64,000 nucleotides of DNA from Reticulascus tulasneorum (Eukaryota > Ascomycota > Sordariomycetes > Glomerellales > Reticulascaceae), in assembly GCA_001557505.1 (NCBI GenBank), contig LSAX01000004.1, positions 2,418,001-2,482,000 on the forward strand, given 5' to 3'. Under the pieces are notes generated by a model, which was given only the letters and a program-made list of their open reading frames with translations, was not told where the DNA came from and made no database searches. A program made the translations under genes and the position numbers. Below, piece by piece: positions 1 to 12,008 of this stretch (its first letter is position 1; each line of letters starts with the position of its first letter).

Positions 1-800
1 GAAAGAATCGCAGCCAGCTTGGAAGATGCCACAAAGCTTGAAAGCCCAAGGGATTTCTGTAGGTGACGTGAAGAACCAGAACATTTTCATTGCATCGCCA
101 AGAAGCCAGCTTGCGAGGATCGACAGCCGAAAGCCTTTGCAGGATCGAGATCGCGCATTCGAGAATATCTGGGGTAGAGGAAGCGTGGCTTCCACCGAGA
201 GTCCGATGTAGCCGATGAGGGCGGAGTAGGGAACGTACAACGGTCGCATCGGCGCAAGGATCAGTTCGCAAACCGTCAGCCCGATGAAGAGGTATAGAAG
301 GAACTGCCAGTATCTGTAATAGCCATTAGCGATGCTGCGTTGGTACTGTGCAGGCACGACCACTTACGGCTTGGGTGACCTCCACTGCCAAAAGTTATAT
401 GGTCTTTGCGCTGTCCAAATGTCTTGTGCCCCGGCAAATGGAAGCGCGGCCTCTCCTCCTTTCGATGACGGCGAGATTCGGTGATCGAGGGCAATTTTGA
501 GCAATATGACCTGCATCATTATCATCAAGAAAGCCTGGACCAGCAAACTTGAGTCGAATCGAGCGCCAGGCCAGTAGAAGATCCTGCAGCCAAGTTAGCA
601 GCGATCCGGATGCGCCGAGCAGCGGAGTCGACGTACTTGAGCATCGAAGCTACCAGCATAATTAGGGGAATATCCAGCGAGAAACCAGCGCTGGACTTGT
701 TCCTGTACATGGAAATGGCTTGGTCGCTGTAGGAGATGATGGGCGACAGGATGATAAATATCGGGGCCAAGTAGCCCGTGAAGGCCTTTAGCCACCTCAT
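1..800 (-). CDS. PQ-loop repeat membrane protein, ANY1/PQLC1-like (partial, runs off left edge)
   Basis: Exons complement(<1..313, 368..583, 637..800); 231 codons are visible and the C-terminus lies outside the window. The start is the ATG at 800; intron donors GTACGT and GTAAGT and both acceptors keep the frame. The protein is strongly hydrophobic. A first PQ-loop-like segment (ILSPIISYSDQAISMYRNKS) is followed by a transmembrane stretch, then GARFDSSLLVQAFLMIMMQV, and a second, canonical PQ loop (LPLPQIFSNARSRSCKGFRL). In the first loop the Pro and Gln are separated by inserted residues, giving a looser motif than in the second. This order matches the SLC66A2/PQLC1 family, which includes yeast Any1 (Cfs1), an endosome/Golgi protein that counteracts P4-ATPase flippases. 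Family assignment is good; orthology to Any1 is inference. It shares a 561-bp intergenic region with ADE6. Confidence 0.85.
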
Positions 801-1361
801 GGCCTCGAAGGTTGACTCTTCGCGAGTCGGAAAGGAGCGGATGAGGCGAGTTGTCAGATGGTGGAAGGCGTGGGAAGTGGAATTGGGGGAAAAGGTAACG
901 TTTAACGATCCATCCGTGAGAACGCGTCGTGAAGCAAGACACGCATCACAGTTCTTCAAGGGCCAAGATCGAACGGGGAGATAGGGGTTGCAATCATGCA
1001 CCAAGGGCGAAAATAGCCTGTTCTTGCCAAATTACTGCCCTGAAGAGTCGTTGATGCGGCGGCCCATTATTTCTATCCAGGGGTTCCGAAAAGAAGTCCC
1101 CATCCTTCGGGCTGGGCAGCCAAGCAGAGGGCATCGGGTCCAGCCACATCCAAATGAGCCGAGCAAGCCGCATTCACGCCACATTAAGTTACGCCACATC
1201 ATCCCCCCCGCCAAAAAAAACCCGACCCTGCAGTTCCCTTTCTGCAAGCCCCGCCAAACTTTCACCCCACCATCCATCACCAGCGGGCTTATCAAACCTC
1301 CCTCTTTCTCAGTGACAAGAAAATTCCTCCCCTACTGGCTACACCAAGTGTGGCATTCACC
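801..1361. promoter_or_regulatory. Divergent promoter region between the PQ-loop gene and ADE6
   Basis: 561 bp between two start codons pointing apart. It holds a TGACTC element at 813-818, part of the inverted repeat GACTC-ttcgc-GAGTC (814-828). The ADE6-proximal 150 bp are C/A-rich, with a C run and an A run near 1202-1220, as is usual for fungal promoters and leaders. TGACTC is the core bound by Gcn4/CPC1- and Bas1-type regulators of amino-acid and purine genes in fungi; its use here is inference. Confidence 0.5.
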
Positions 1362-4300
1362 ATGGACTCCTTGACTCTCATAGGGAGCTCTGCCTTTTCT
1401 CCTTCTGAGGCTCTAGAACTGAAATCCCGGATCAACAAGCTTGTCGCTCTCAATTCCAAAGCCAACGTCGTCAGTGTCAGTGGCACTTGGATCTACTATG
1501 TGCATCTCAAGAGCAGCGACAAGGCCACTGTGCAACGCAAACTTACAAAATGGCTAGGTCTGCCAGACCAATTATCTCCGCAGAGTATACCAGAGGGTGC
1601 CAACTCAAAGACCTTTTACGTTACTCCGCGAAACACTTCTCCATGGTCTTCCAAAGGCACGGCGCTCACCCATGTGTGTGGGCTGGCAGACCATGTCGAG
1701 CGCATCGAAAGAGGGAGAACTATCACCATCGCCTTTGATCAGAAGCCCGACACTGAAGACATTCCGTTCAAGGATGCTATTTACGATCGCATGACAGAGG
1801 TCATCGGCTCGACGAAGCCTGACTTGAGCTCTATGTTCGTCGAAGGACAGAGACTGCCCCTGGAGACTGTCGACATCTTTGTACCAGGGTCAACGCCAAT
1901 AGAGATCCTGAAGAACTACAATAAGAAGTTCGGACTTGCATTGGATGAATCGGAAATAGAGTACCTTGTTGAGGTCTTCAAACGCCTTCAAAGGTCGCCT
2001 CATGACGTTGAGCTCTTCATGTTTGCTCAGGTCAACTCCGAACATTGTCGCCATAAGGTCTTCAACTCTCGGTGGAAGATCGACAACGTCGAAATGGAGA
2101 ACAGCCTGTTTGAAATGATTAGAACCACTCACAAACGAAACCCCAAGTACACAGTCTCGGCGTATAGCGACAACGCTGCCGTTTTGCAAGGAGAGGTTGC
2201 TAGCTGTAAGAAATCTCTGGGGCCGGCGCCCTATGTGTCCCAGCCCAATCTTGATTTGGATCTCAAAGACACTCGCTGTTCCAGTTAAGAATCGTTGGAA
2301 GGAGATGCACTAACTCATCCTTACAGATTGGGCTCCTGATTACAATACTGGCAGCTGGAAACTTACGAAAGAGGTCGTCCATGTTCTCGCCAAAGTAGAG
2401 ACACATAACCACCCGACAGCGATATCGTGAGCAACCTCCAATGCCTTCACCACTAACCCCGCTATGTCCTCTGAACTCGGACAAGTGTCTGTCCCTGAGA
2501 TGCTTGATTTTTGCCCCCGACTACGCTTTTAACCAGTCGGTTACTGACCTCTGATGCGAAGACCATTCCCAGGCGCTGCTACAGGAGCTGGTGAGAGACC
2601 TTGTCCAAGTAGTCGTGATTCTCTGCTAACGGAACCAAAGGTGGAGAGATACGTGACGAGGGTGCAGTTGGTCGTGGCTCGAAGCCTAAGGCTGGGCTCT
2701 GTGGCTTCTGGGTATCCGACCTCCTTATCCCGGATGCGATCGCGCCCTGGGAGGTAGATCTGGGAAAGCCAGCTCATTTCGCGAGCAGCCTTGATATTAT
2801 GCTGGAAGGTCCTATAGGCAGTGCTCGTTTCAACAACGAATTCGGGAGACCTTGTCTCCTGGGCTGCTTCAGAACTCTTCTCACAAATGTCGGTACTAGC
2901 GAGGTACCTGAGTGGCGAGGATATCATAAGCCAATAATGATAGCAGGAGGAGTAGGCACCGTTCGACCAGACCATGCCTTGAAATCCTCCAACGATGTTC
3001 ACGATGGTGCTCACGCCATCGTCCTTGGCGGACCGGCAATGCTCATCGGGCTTGGCGGAGGAGCTGCGTCAAGTGCGACATCCACCGAGGACACGGCTGA
3101 GCTAGACTTTGCTAGTGTCCAACGGGGCAATCCCGAAATGGAGAGACGGGCTCAGATGGTTATCGATACTTGCGTTTCATTAGGCGAAAACAACCCTCTG
3201 GCCTTCATTCACGATGTTGGAGCTGGAGGATTATCCAATGCCCTCCCTGAGTTGGTCAAAGATGCTGGCTTTGGTGGCAAGTTTGAGCTACGTCAAGTAC
3301 ACAGCTCCGATGGCAGCCTCAGTCCCCTCCAGATATGGTGCAATGAAGCTCAAGAAAGATACGTTGTTCTAGTCAACAAAGAGGCCCTGAACCGGTTCGC
3401 AAGCATCTGCCGTAAGTCAATCTCAATGTAGCCCCAGATTGTTGTCCTGCTACTGACACCGCAATCAGGTCGAGAACGATGCCCGTTCTCAGACGTGGGA
3501 ACTGTGGTGGCCAAGGATCACAATGGCAATTCTAAGTTGATACTCAGTGATCGAGAATCTACCGAGCAACCGATGCCAATTGATCTTCCCATGTCGGCTC
3601 TGTTCCCACCTGGCCGACGTCTTGAGCGCGTCGTGAGTTCCCGCAAATTGGAGCTGCCCGCATTCAACGCAGTATCTTCGTTGAAGGCAGCATACGACAA
3701 CGGCCTAACCGACGCATCACTAATCTCAAAGGCAGTTGAGAGAGTTTTCCAATTGCCGGCTGTAGGATCTAAGTCTTTCCTTATCACTATCGGCGACAGA
3801 ACTGTGGGAGGACTCACAGTCCGGGATCAGATGGTTGGTCCTTGGCAAACACCGGTGGCCGACTGCGCTGTTACCGCTACATCCTTCAACATCGGGTCTA
3901 AGACGAGAACCGGCGAGGTCATGGCTATGGGCGAGCGGCCGCAATTGGCACTTATATCTCCAGCAGCTTCGGCACGTATGGCAGTCGCAGAGAGTCTTAC
4001 AAACCTCGGCGCTGCAGACATTCTCGGTACGCTGGACAGAGTCAAGCTTTCAGCGAACTGGATGGCAGCTGTCAACCATCCGGGGGAAGGTGCAGGACTA
4101 TATGAAGCCGTCCATGCGACTATGGAGATATGTTCGGAACTTAAGATCTCGATTCCTGTGGGCAAAGATTCAACGTCAATGAAAGCGTCATGGAAGGACC
4201 GCCAATCTGGCGAAGCCAAAAGTGTTACTGCGCCAATGTCTGTGGTTATCACGGCAGTCACCATCGTTGATGACGTCCGGAACACATGGACACCGCAGCT

Positions 4301-6143
4301 TCGCCGGACTGAAGATGTCGGCGAGACCATTCTCATGTTCGTCGACCTTGCGGAAGGTAGGAAGGCAATGGGCGGTTCAGCTCTGGCGCAATCACTTGGC
4401 AGCCTTGGGAATGACGCTCCAGATGTTCGAAGCGTGGAGCTTATTACCGACTATTTTGACGCCTTGCAGCAGCTACATGAAAGTGGTGTTGTTCTTGCAT
4501 ACCACGACCGCTCAGACGGCGGGTTAATCACGTAAGTCCTTCACGCAGTCTTCACATCCATTCTTGTTGTGTTTTAAGGGGGTATAATTCGTCTAAGATG
4601 GGTCTGGCCACCCGACACAAGGCCAACGTTTCCTGATTTTCTCTGTATCTTGACGAATGAACTAGCCACTGACTATTCGATGCTGTAGTACCATCGCCGA
4701 GATGATGTTTGCTGGGAGAGCCGGTGTTGACCTGATGCTCGATGGTATCGCCAAATCCGATTCCCTGAACGATGTTCTCGAGGCTCTCTTCAATGAAGAA
4801 CTTGGGGCTGTATTCCAAGTCCGAAAAGACGACGAAATCAACTTCAAGCGATGCTTTGCAACATGTGGCCCTCCTCCTGGCCTAATCCGCAAGTTCGGTA
4901 TCGTGCAACCAAAGAAGCAATCGCTCACGATTCGCTATGGGACGGCTCCGCTCGTTAGCTTTGAGAGAACGGAAATGCAACAATGGTGGTCCAGAACGTC
5001 GTATGCCATGCAGAAAGAAAGGGATAACCCAGCTTGCGCAGATTCCGAGTTTGCTGCTATCGCCGATTCGTCTGATCCAGGCCTATCGTACAACTTGACG
5101 TATACCCCTTCTGATAATATCCTTCCTCTTGCTGCGTCGCTAGGTAGCCTGCTTAGGAAGGCGCCACGAGTTGCTATCCTTCGAGAGGTAGGAGTCAACA
5201 GTCACGCAGAAAGTAAGTTTTTTCCTTCTAAAAATTGGAATTACAAATACAAACTAAGAGCAACTAGTGGCATTCGCCTTTAAGGCAGCTGGCTTCGATG
5301 TAAGTCTTGGTATTCCCAATTCCAGCAACTCTCTACTGAGATGACTCCCAAACGTCATTCTTCGTTGCTATCAACATGGTAACTATCTTGAAACGGCAAT
5401 TGCTAACGCTGGGCGTATAACAGCCTATCGACGTCCACATGAGTGACATCCTGGCCGGTCGCTCGCTCGCAGACTTTGTGGGAGTTGCAGCGGGTGGCGG
5501 CTTCTCCTACGGCGATGTTTTCGGCGCGGGTATGGGATGGGCTCAGTCCATTCTGGAACATCAGCACGCACGACGAGAGTTCGAGACCTTCTTCAAGAGG
5601 CCTGATACCTTCTCGTTGGGAATTTGCAACGGCTGCCAGATGCTCACTCGACTCAAGGAACTCATCCCTGGGGCCGAGTCGACTTGGCCGACCTTCGTAA
5701 CGAACACAAGTAGCCAGTTCGAGGCCCGCTACAGCATGGTAAAGATCTACGAGGACCCCAAGGCCACGCCTTCGGTCTTTCTCCACGGGATGTCGGGCTC
5801 TTCCCTGCCCATTGTAGTCTCACACGGCGAAGGCCGTGCCTCGTTCTCATCGCCTAACGCTCTAGAGTCGCTGACGCAAGATGGCCTGATTCCCTTCAGA
5901 TATGTTGATAACAGACTGAAGGTCGCAGAAGCGGAACGATACCCGCAGAACCCGAACGGGAGTCTTGGAGGCGTGGCGGGCGTGAGAAGCAAGGACGGGC
6001 GTGTTTTGGCACTGATGCCCCATCCCGAGAGGACGATTATGGGAGACGTTGGGAGCTACATTCCACGGGAGCAGGTCGAGGAATGGGGCGAGTTCGGACC
6101 GTGGATTCGGATGTTCAGGAGTGCTAGACGCTGGGTGGGTTAG
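1362..6143 (+). CDS. ADE6: Phosphoribosylformylglycinamidine synthase (FGAM synthase)
   Basis: Catalyses the ATP- and glutamine-dependent conversion of FGAR to FGAM, step four of de novo purine synthesis, in the cytosol. Exons 1362..2205, 2327..2426, 2562..2590, 2641..3411, 3469..4531, 4689..5212, 5268..5299, 5424..6143 give 1,360 residues, the usual length of the large single-chain eukaryotic enzyme. The start is the ATG at 1362 in good context (CACCATGG). Visible landmarks are [14 protein letters not shown], the catalytic-His region [43 protein letters not shown] and [10 protein letters not shown]. The C-terminal glutaminase domain has nucleophile Cys in [10 protein letters not shown] and the His/Glu pair in [11 protein letters not shown]. 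Two internal exons are only 29 and 32 nt long; all splice phases close exactly. It is divergent from the PQ-loop gene and followed by a 15-kb gene-free block. Confidence 0.98.
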
Positions 6144-9100
6144 CAGGCATGCAAATCCAGTTCAGACGGGGCTGATCAGCTCCAAGCCTGTGAGTATCGG
6201 AATAGGGGGAGCCTTGGCCCATGATCCCTCTCCGACTACGAGTTCTCGCCTACTATCGACCAGTCTTGTTTCGAGAAAAAGGAAACTAGTTAATTGACAA
6301 GGATGCTTAAACTTACCTGGTACGGGTGCGGGTAAACGCTCGGCTAGGATGGTGCTATCGTCGATCAGATTCACGCGTGGATATCTACACACTCGCCTGA
6401 TCGGGGTCGTGTTAAGATGGCATCTCGGCGAATCCTGCCGTGGCACAAACGCCGCCCCCAAAGACTCTATTTTTGATGCCTCTATATTCTAGTTTTTGGT
6501 TGAGCTTATCTATGGCTACCTTTTTCGAGCATTCGCCATGCCTTATGGTTCACGTCGGCGCCCGTAGATACGTCGGTTCTCGTACAAGCTTATGTGCCAC
6601 ATCCTCAGGGTATCGATCACTAGTGTGCGGTGGAATGCAAGCAAGGGGATGGGGGGGATCTTTTAGACTGATGAAACTCATCCTTGCAGCTCCACGGTGG
6701 AGAAGGGCCAAGTGCAAGTGGACAGCTATCCGTAGCGTCAACGCAGCACGTATGTAATTACTACGTACGCAGCAGTGTTTCCTACGGCACATGGCATCAT
6801 ACTGTAGCCCTGGAAGGCAGCTAACACAGCTCTGAGCCTTGGTAGAGGGTTGCCCTAGGCCCGGTGGAGGAGGCACCAAGGAGCATCCTGCGTACATACC
6901 ACATGCATAGGATGGGGCATGGCCCAGGTCGGAAGCCGACCGGGAATCGAAGCCGTTAGGTTGGCATGTTGGCCCTGCCTTTGGACCTGCAATGAACCCT
7001 GTTGGCTGGGAGAATGCTGGAAGGCAGGCGCGAAGCTTGCATCTCCCGAAGAAGGTCGGGAGTATTATGCTGCATGTAACGGGACGCGACCAGGTGGGCG
7101 AAGGAGAAAGAGGGAAAAAACGAGAATGACAGAAGAGACTATTGTCGAGCTTCGCTGGACTGGGAATGGCTTGCAGGTGCCAATTACAGGCAAAACGGAA
7201 TCCAAATCGATGATGTGAACAGTACATCTGGCATCTTCGAATCTTACTGGCCGGTGGCCGACCTCTCAGATCACATCTCGTGTTCCCAAATGTCAGTTCC
7301 ATCTGACAGGGTGGTCCCTTTCGGGGTCTGTCATCAAAACGAAATCGTTTCGTCTCGACAAATCACCGTGTCGAAGGGAGCAGGCGAGACTCTGTAAGAT
7401 CTGATGACGGACGTTACTAGCATTGGGTGTGGCGGTATGGAGTGCCGGTGCCGGAAATTTCCCACTCAAAGCAGAAGAATTGCGATATTGGGGGTTCTAG
7501 TTATCAAAAGCCATAGCGATTTGGCTCCTTCAATGGCAGAGTGTCAACGGACGGTCTCGTCAACCACTTACACCGCCTGCTGAGCCCTTCCTACTGTACG
7601 CCACGTTCCCTTCGTCCTAGGTAGTAATCTACGTTATCACTTTTCATGGAGGGCGTACATCAGCGTCATATTGAGGCGTCCGTGCCACCGAACATGTGTG
7701 GTCACCACGTGAGGCAAAGCACTGCTTCATTAAAAAAAAAACTTGCCGGAACATGGTAGTGCCACGTTTTGAGTTGCGCTGACCTCCAGTTTAGCTTTTC
7801 GTGCTGTGCCGGACTCGGTGAGCCTTACGAAAAGACTGCAAAGGGAATAGCATGGCGGTCTGCCACACACCCACACCCCCTACCCACGGCGGCATTGCGG
7901 CGTAGACGGATCTTGGGGCAGGAAATTCCCTTGAGGGCGGGGGCAGATGAGGGCGCAAGTAAGGGAAGTCGGACCTGGGCTGGCTGTACTTGGCCACAGC
8001 CAGACATACATCCGAATAAAGGTCTTGCTCGGTAGGTAAAGCATCCGATAAAGCATGGTGGGGGCATGGACACGCAGGGCATGTAACTCATGGGCTGCTT
8101 CTCTTCCATCGTTCAAGACTGCACGCAGCGGAGGTGGGATTTGGCACCAAGTCTGCACCTAGGAAGGCCCTGTAGCGAGAGGGATATGGTATACGCGGAC
8201 GGAAGGGGAGACCATGCCGTGTTGGTTGTTGCATGATGACAGTCGACCATGGCGATACGATATTGGAGAGACGTTGCGAGTTGTCCAACGGGCAAGATTC
8301 TCGGCGCTTTTCTTGCTGGAGACAAACGCCACGACCGGCTTCATCGGCGCGAATCCAGGGTCCATCTCGGCGGCTTTATGGGCGGGCCTGACGCCATTCG
8401 AAAGCACTGGCGTGGATTGACGAGCTGAGACTGGATCTACCCCAAAAAGTCGAGGTGGTTGCGTTGTGCGACAAGCGCCGGGTATTTGGCAAACTGGAAT
8501 TGGAGCAGCCGGTATTCGTACTTTGGTTTGCGTGTGTGCGGTCGTGGTAAGAGGGAAAGCCGACTAGCACCGTTCACTAGTGCAACCCGAGTCCCAATGA
8601 TCGCTCTGCTCGTGCATTGGCCCAAACCCAAGCTGGGATGTATGTAGGGCGTTGCAGGTGTGCGTGTGTGCGTGCTAGTTACATAGCGCCAGTACGCTAC
8701 GCATGTACCAGTGCCAGTATGGAGCGGCTGTGTTTCCAAAAACACCGTTTGGTTGGTAAGGGCCTAGTGCTCGGAATGGGTATGCAGCACACCTGATGCT
8801 GTCGATGGTAAGGCATCCGGAGGATCGCATGGGGTGTTCTCGGTATTGACAGGTGGCCCCAGCCGCTGGTCGGGCCAGAATCCTCGGAGAGCAGAAATCC
8901 CATCAATCAGAGGCGCGGAGGAATGCGACGCTTTGGGAATGGCGCGGGTTGCTGAGGGAAACTCGCATGCCATGCCCTACTACCATGTAGCTGGTCGTAG
9001 TCAAAATAGGGAAAACGACGCCGGACAAAGGGTGCCATCGCAGCATCTGTCCAGCCCCTTGGGGGATCTGTCGTCCAGGATCTCCAGCTTAGATTCCTTT

Positions 9101-11395
9101 GCCCGCAACGGCTCTGCTAAGAATAGACGTTGTGTGCAGGGAAAAACGGTGGCCGTCCGGCGACGATGTCACATCAACTTATTTCAACGTAACTTCATGG
9201 TCCGCAACCCAGTCGTGGCAGGTTTCGTAACGTCCGTATGGCGATTGGGAAACACGATGCCACGAATGGGCCGCTTTGGTGGCTGGCGATGAGTTCCGTA
9301 CCGTTTAGGGCCAAGAAATAGCTTACTATCGAGCTGAGGCGCGAATTTGTTGGCGTATATGTGCCGCTCGTGGGAGAAGCTAGCGAGGTGGTGGTGATGA
9401 TTCCAAACTGCTTGCTGCAAAGAGAGCCCAACGCAGGGAACAAAAAAAATCCCACACCAAGCGGCGGGACTGAGTAGCATCTCTTCCGGGGGACCCATGA
9501 ACATCCGCGCACCAACAGCTATCTGGGCTGCTGCAACGGAAGTCGGATGGAATCGCAATGGAAGGAATCAGAGATAGGATGTCATCCAATCACGGCTGTT
9601 CCGACCAGCCATGAGCAAGCAGACAAGTCCCATCCCATATCGGGAAAACATGGGATACTGCAGAGCGATGCGGTAATGACAGAGACTTATGTCGGACAGA
9701 GAAGAAGGATGCCGCATGGGGGCCGATGGATTGGGAAGGTAGAGCGCCGTCACTGGCGCCTCCGTCTACCCCCAACGACTTGTCTCGAGGAGACATGTGG
9801 CTGCAAAGAGATGAGTGTGGTGCCGCCAAGCCGTGATGGTCGCCGTCCTTGCTCTGTCGTGTGTACTACGTAGTAGGGTGTGAGAGCGAGCGCGTGTTGT
9901 TTCCAAGGCATGTTGTGAGTCGAATGCCTACCGATGGAGCTGGCTGGCTAGCGTGCGGACAGAATCCAGGTGGGAGCCACTGACATCTCCATTCGCTTTC
10001 TAGAGCCTCTTTGGGTCAGGAAAGTTGCAGCGAGGGTGGAGTTTTGGAGGAGACCCTTCACCACCACAGCCAAGTGCCATAATCCGGGATGTCCCCAAAA
10101 GCCAGTTCTTTTTTTGGAGTCACCACCCCCTCCCCATCTTTCGGCCTGACCACGAATCTGTGGTACGCTGGTGGAGTACCTCGCCGACCCTGCCAGAAAG
10201 GCCAAAGGGCACAAAGAAAGGACGAGCTCCTAGCCATACAGAGCAGTCAGAAGCTGACGTGCGGTGATCTCCAGGGGTAGACCCCACGCTGTGTTCAACT
10301 CAATCAATGTGAAACCAAGGACAAGTCACCGCATCGTTCTGATTCACTACGTACCGACCTAGTACTGTGTGCGCATTTGCATTCCCACTACGTACGTATA
10401 TCGATTCCATTAGGTCAAGAGTATGAACCATGGTAACCCGCACGATCAGCGAGGAAAACCCCATCAATCTCGCATTACTACGCAATGCCTGACTAGTGTC
10501 GAAAAGGCGGAGAGCCTGTAAGTTTACGTGGTATTGTAGCAAAGGTCACTGCCGGGCCCCCTCCCAAAAGTCGGGTTGGCCGACACGGAACGGCCGCCAG
10601 CTTGTCATCAACAGGCGAGAAGTGCGGAAGAAGAGGACAAAGTCGACATGTGCAGAGAAGATGCGCGACAAGCAGAAGCTGGCCGTTGACACTTTTTCTC
10701 TCGGAGCCCTCGTGGGCTCGGGAAATGAGGCCTATAGGTCTCGTATGCAGCTGGTCGGGGTTGCCAATAGCATTAATGGGGAAGACAGGCTTACGCCCCC
10801 CGTCCCCTGGCTCAAAATACGCAGGACGCGCACAATGAGGCACTCCAGACTTTTTTCTTTTTCCCTTTAGCAATTCGTCAGGATGCCGTGCCCTCGCTGC
10901 CTGCCATCTTGACAGCTGCAGATCCCACGCCGCGCTGCCATGGAATGATTCATGCGAACGAATGATCGGCCGTCGGCCAGCACCCTAAAATTTCCCGCGA
11001 TGATGGGCGATGCTTAACTCCCCGCATCGGCTGGGGGGAGGGATCAACAAATCGGCCCAAATTCCGTGTGGCAGCTCGGTCAACGAGCTCAATGTACCCC
11101 ATCCTATTCTTCCTTGGGGTTGGGACCGGTGATGGACGGCTCGGCTGATCTGGAGCGACAATCTGTGTGTTGTCATCAAAGCCGTGTCACGAGATGGCCG
11201 TCAAAGATGTGAAGTTAATCCCGTTCAAGATCGACATACCGTGCCGCGGTTGGTACCGTGGTTCGAGTAGGCTTACTCGTCAATGGCTGTGGTTGCATTG
11301 CTGCCGAGTGCATAGCCCAGGAAGGAAATCCCGTCTGCCAATCGCTATCCTATGCCGACCGGTCGGCGGGTTTGGCCCTCATCTGCCAGTCCCTA

Positions 11396-11592
11396 TGTAG
11401 TATATATGGGCATATGAGTGTGTGCCGAAATGCTGTCGGGTCTGATTAGGTATAGTAGTATATGAGCTGTATCGGGAATTCCTTTTATTAGAACAGGTTC
11501 GTCATAATTGAATGGGAGATAATATTATCAGACGTCAAGTATGATATAGGGTCTTCTTGCTTAATCATATAAGGCACGTTATTATTCCGGGG
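11396..11592. other. Short AT-rich patch
   Basis: About 200 bp visibly richer in A and T than the surrounding DNA, with runs such as TATATATGG and ATAATATTATC. It may be a remnant of a mutated repeat or a spacer; no coding content is seen. Confidence 0.5.
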
Positions 11593-11990
11593 AACCAGTG
11601 ACACTGCGCAGGCGGATATCCCATGTTTTGGGCACATTCCTTTTAAGTACTGCGTACGGCACGGCGAAGAACCCCAGACAAAAGCCATGCCGTAAACAAA
11701 GTTGAAATGAACTTTTCATACCCTCATCGGTTCCCATGCTCCCGCCCGGAATGCCTAAGCGTAGATGGGTGGTCCGGCTAGTCCTTCCACCTGCACGACA
11801 AAATTGCGTCGGTATTGCGGCTGCACAGCGACCCGGAGTTGATAGACGAGCCAAGGAAGAAAGAGGACGGACGCCCGCGAGGCTAGATTGCCAGAGGAGC
11901 AGTGTCTGATGGCCGCAGAATTACTGCTATAGTATCTCGCCTACATCTGGGAGGCATCAACAATATGAAAATCCACCTTACCAGGCGGGG

Positions 11991-12008
11991 TGTGCGTGCG
12001 TGCGTGCC
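11991..12008. repeat. TGCG/GTGC tetranucleotide microsatellite
   Basis: About four units of GTGC in tandem (TGTGCGTGCGTGCGTGCC). Simple-sequence repeat in the gene-free block. Confidence 0.7.

Noticed and set aside
1350..1361. Four-codon N-terminal extension of ADE6
   Set aside because: The extension would start at GTG; the ATG at 1362 has good context.
6550..7302. 250-codon minus-strand ORF in the gene-free block
   Set aside because: It has an ATG but a Cys/Pro/His-rich, low-order composition, no recognised motif and no splice context; it looks like a chance open frame.
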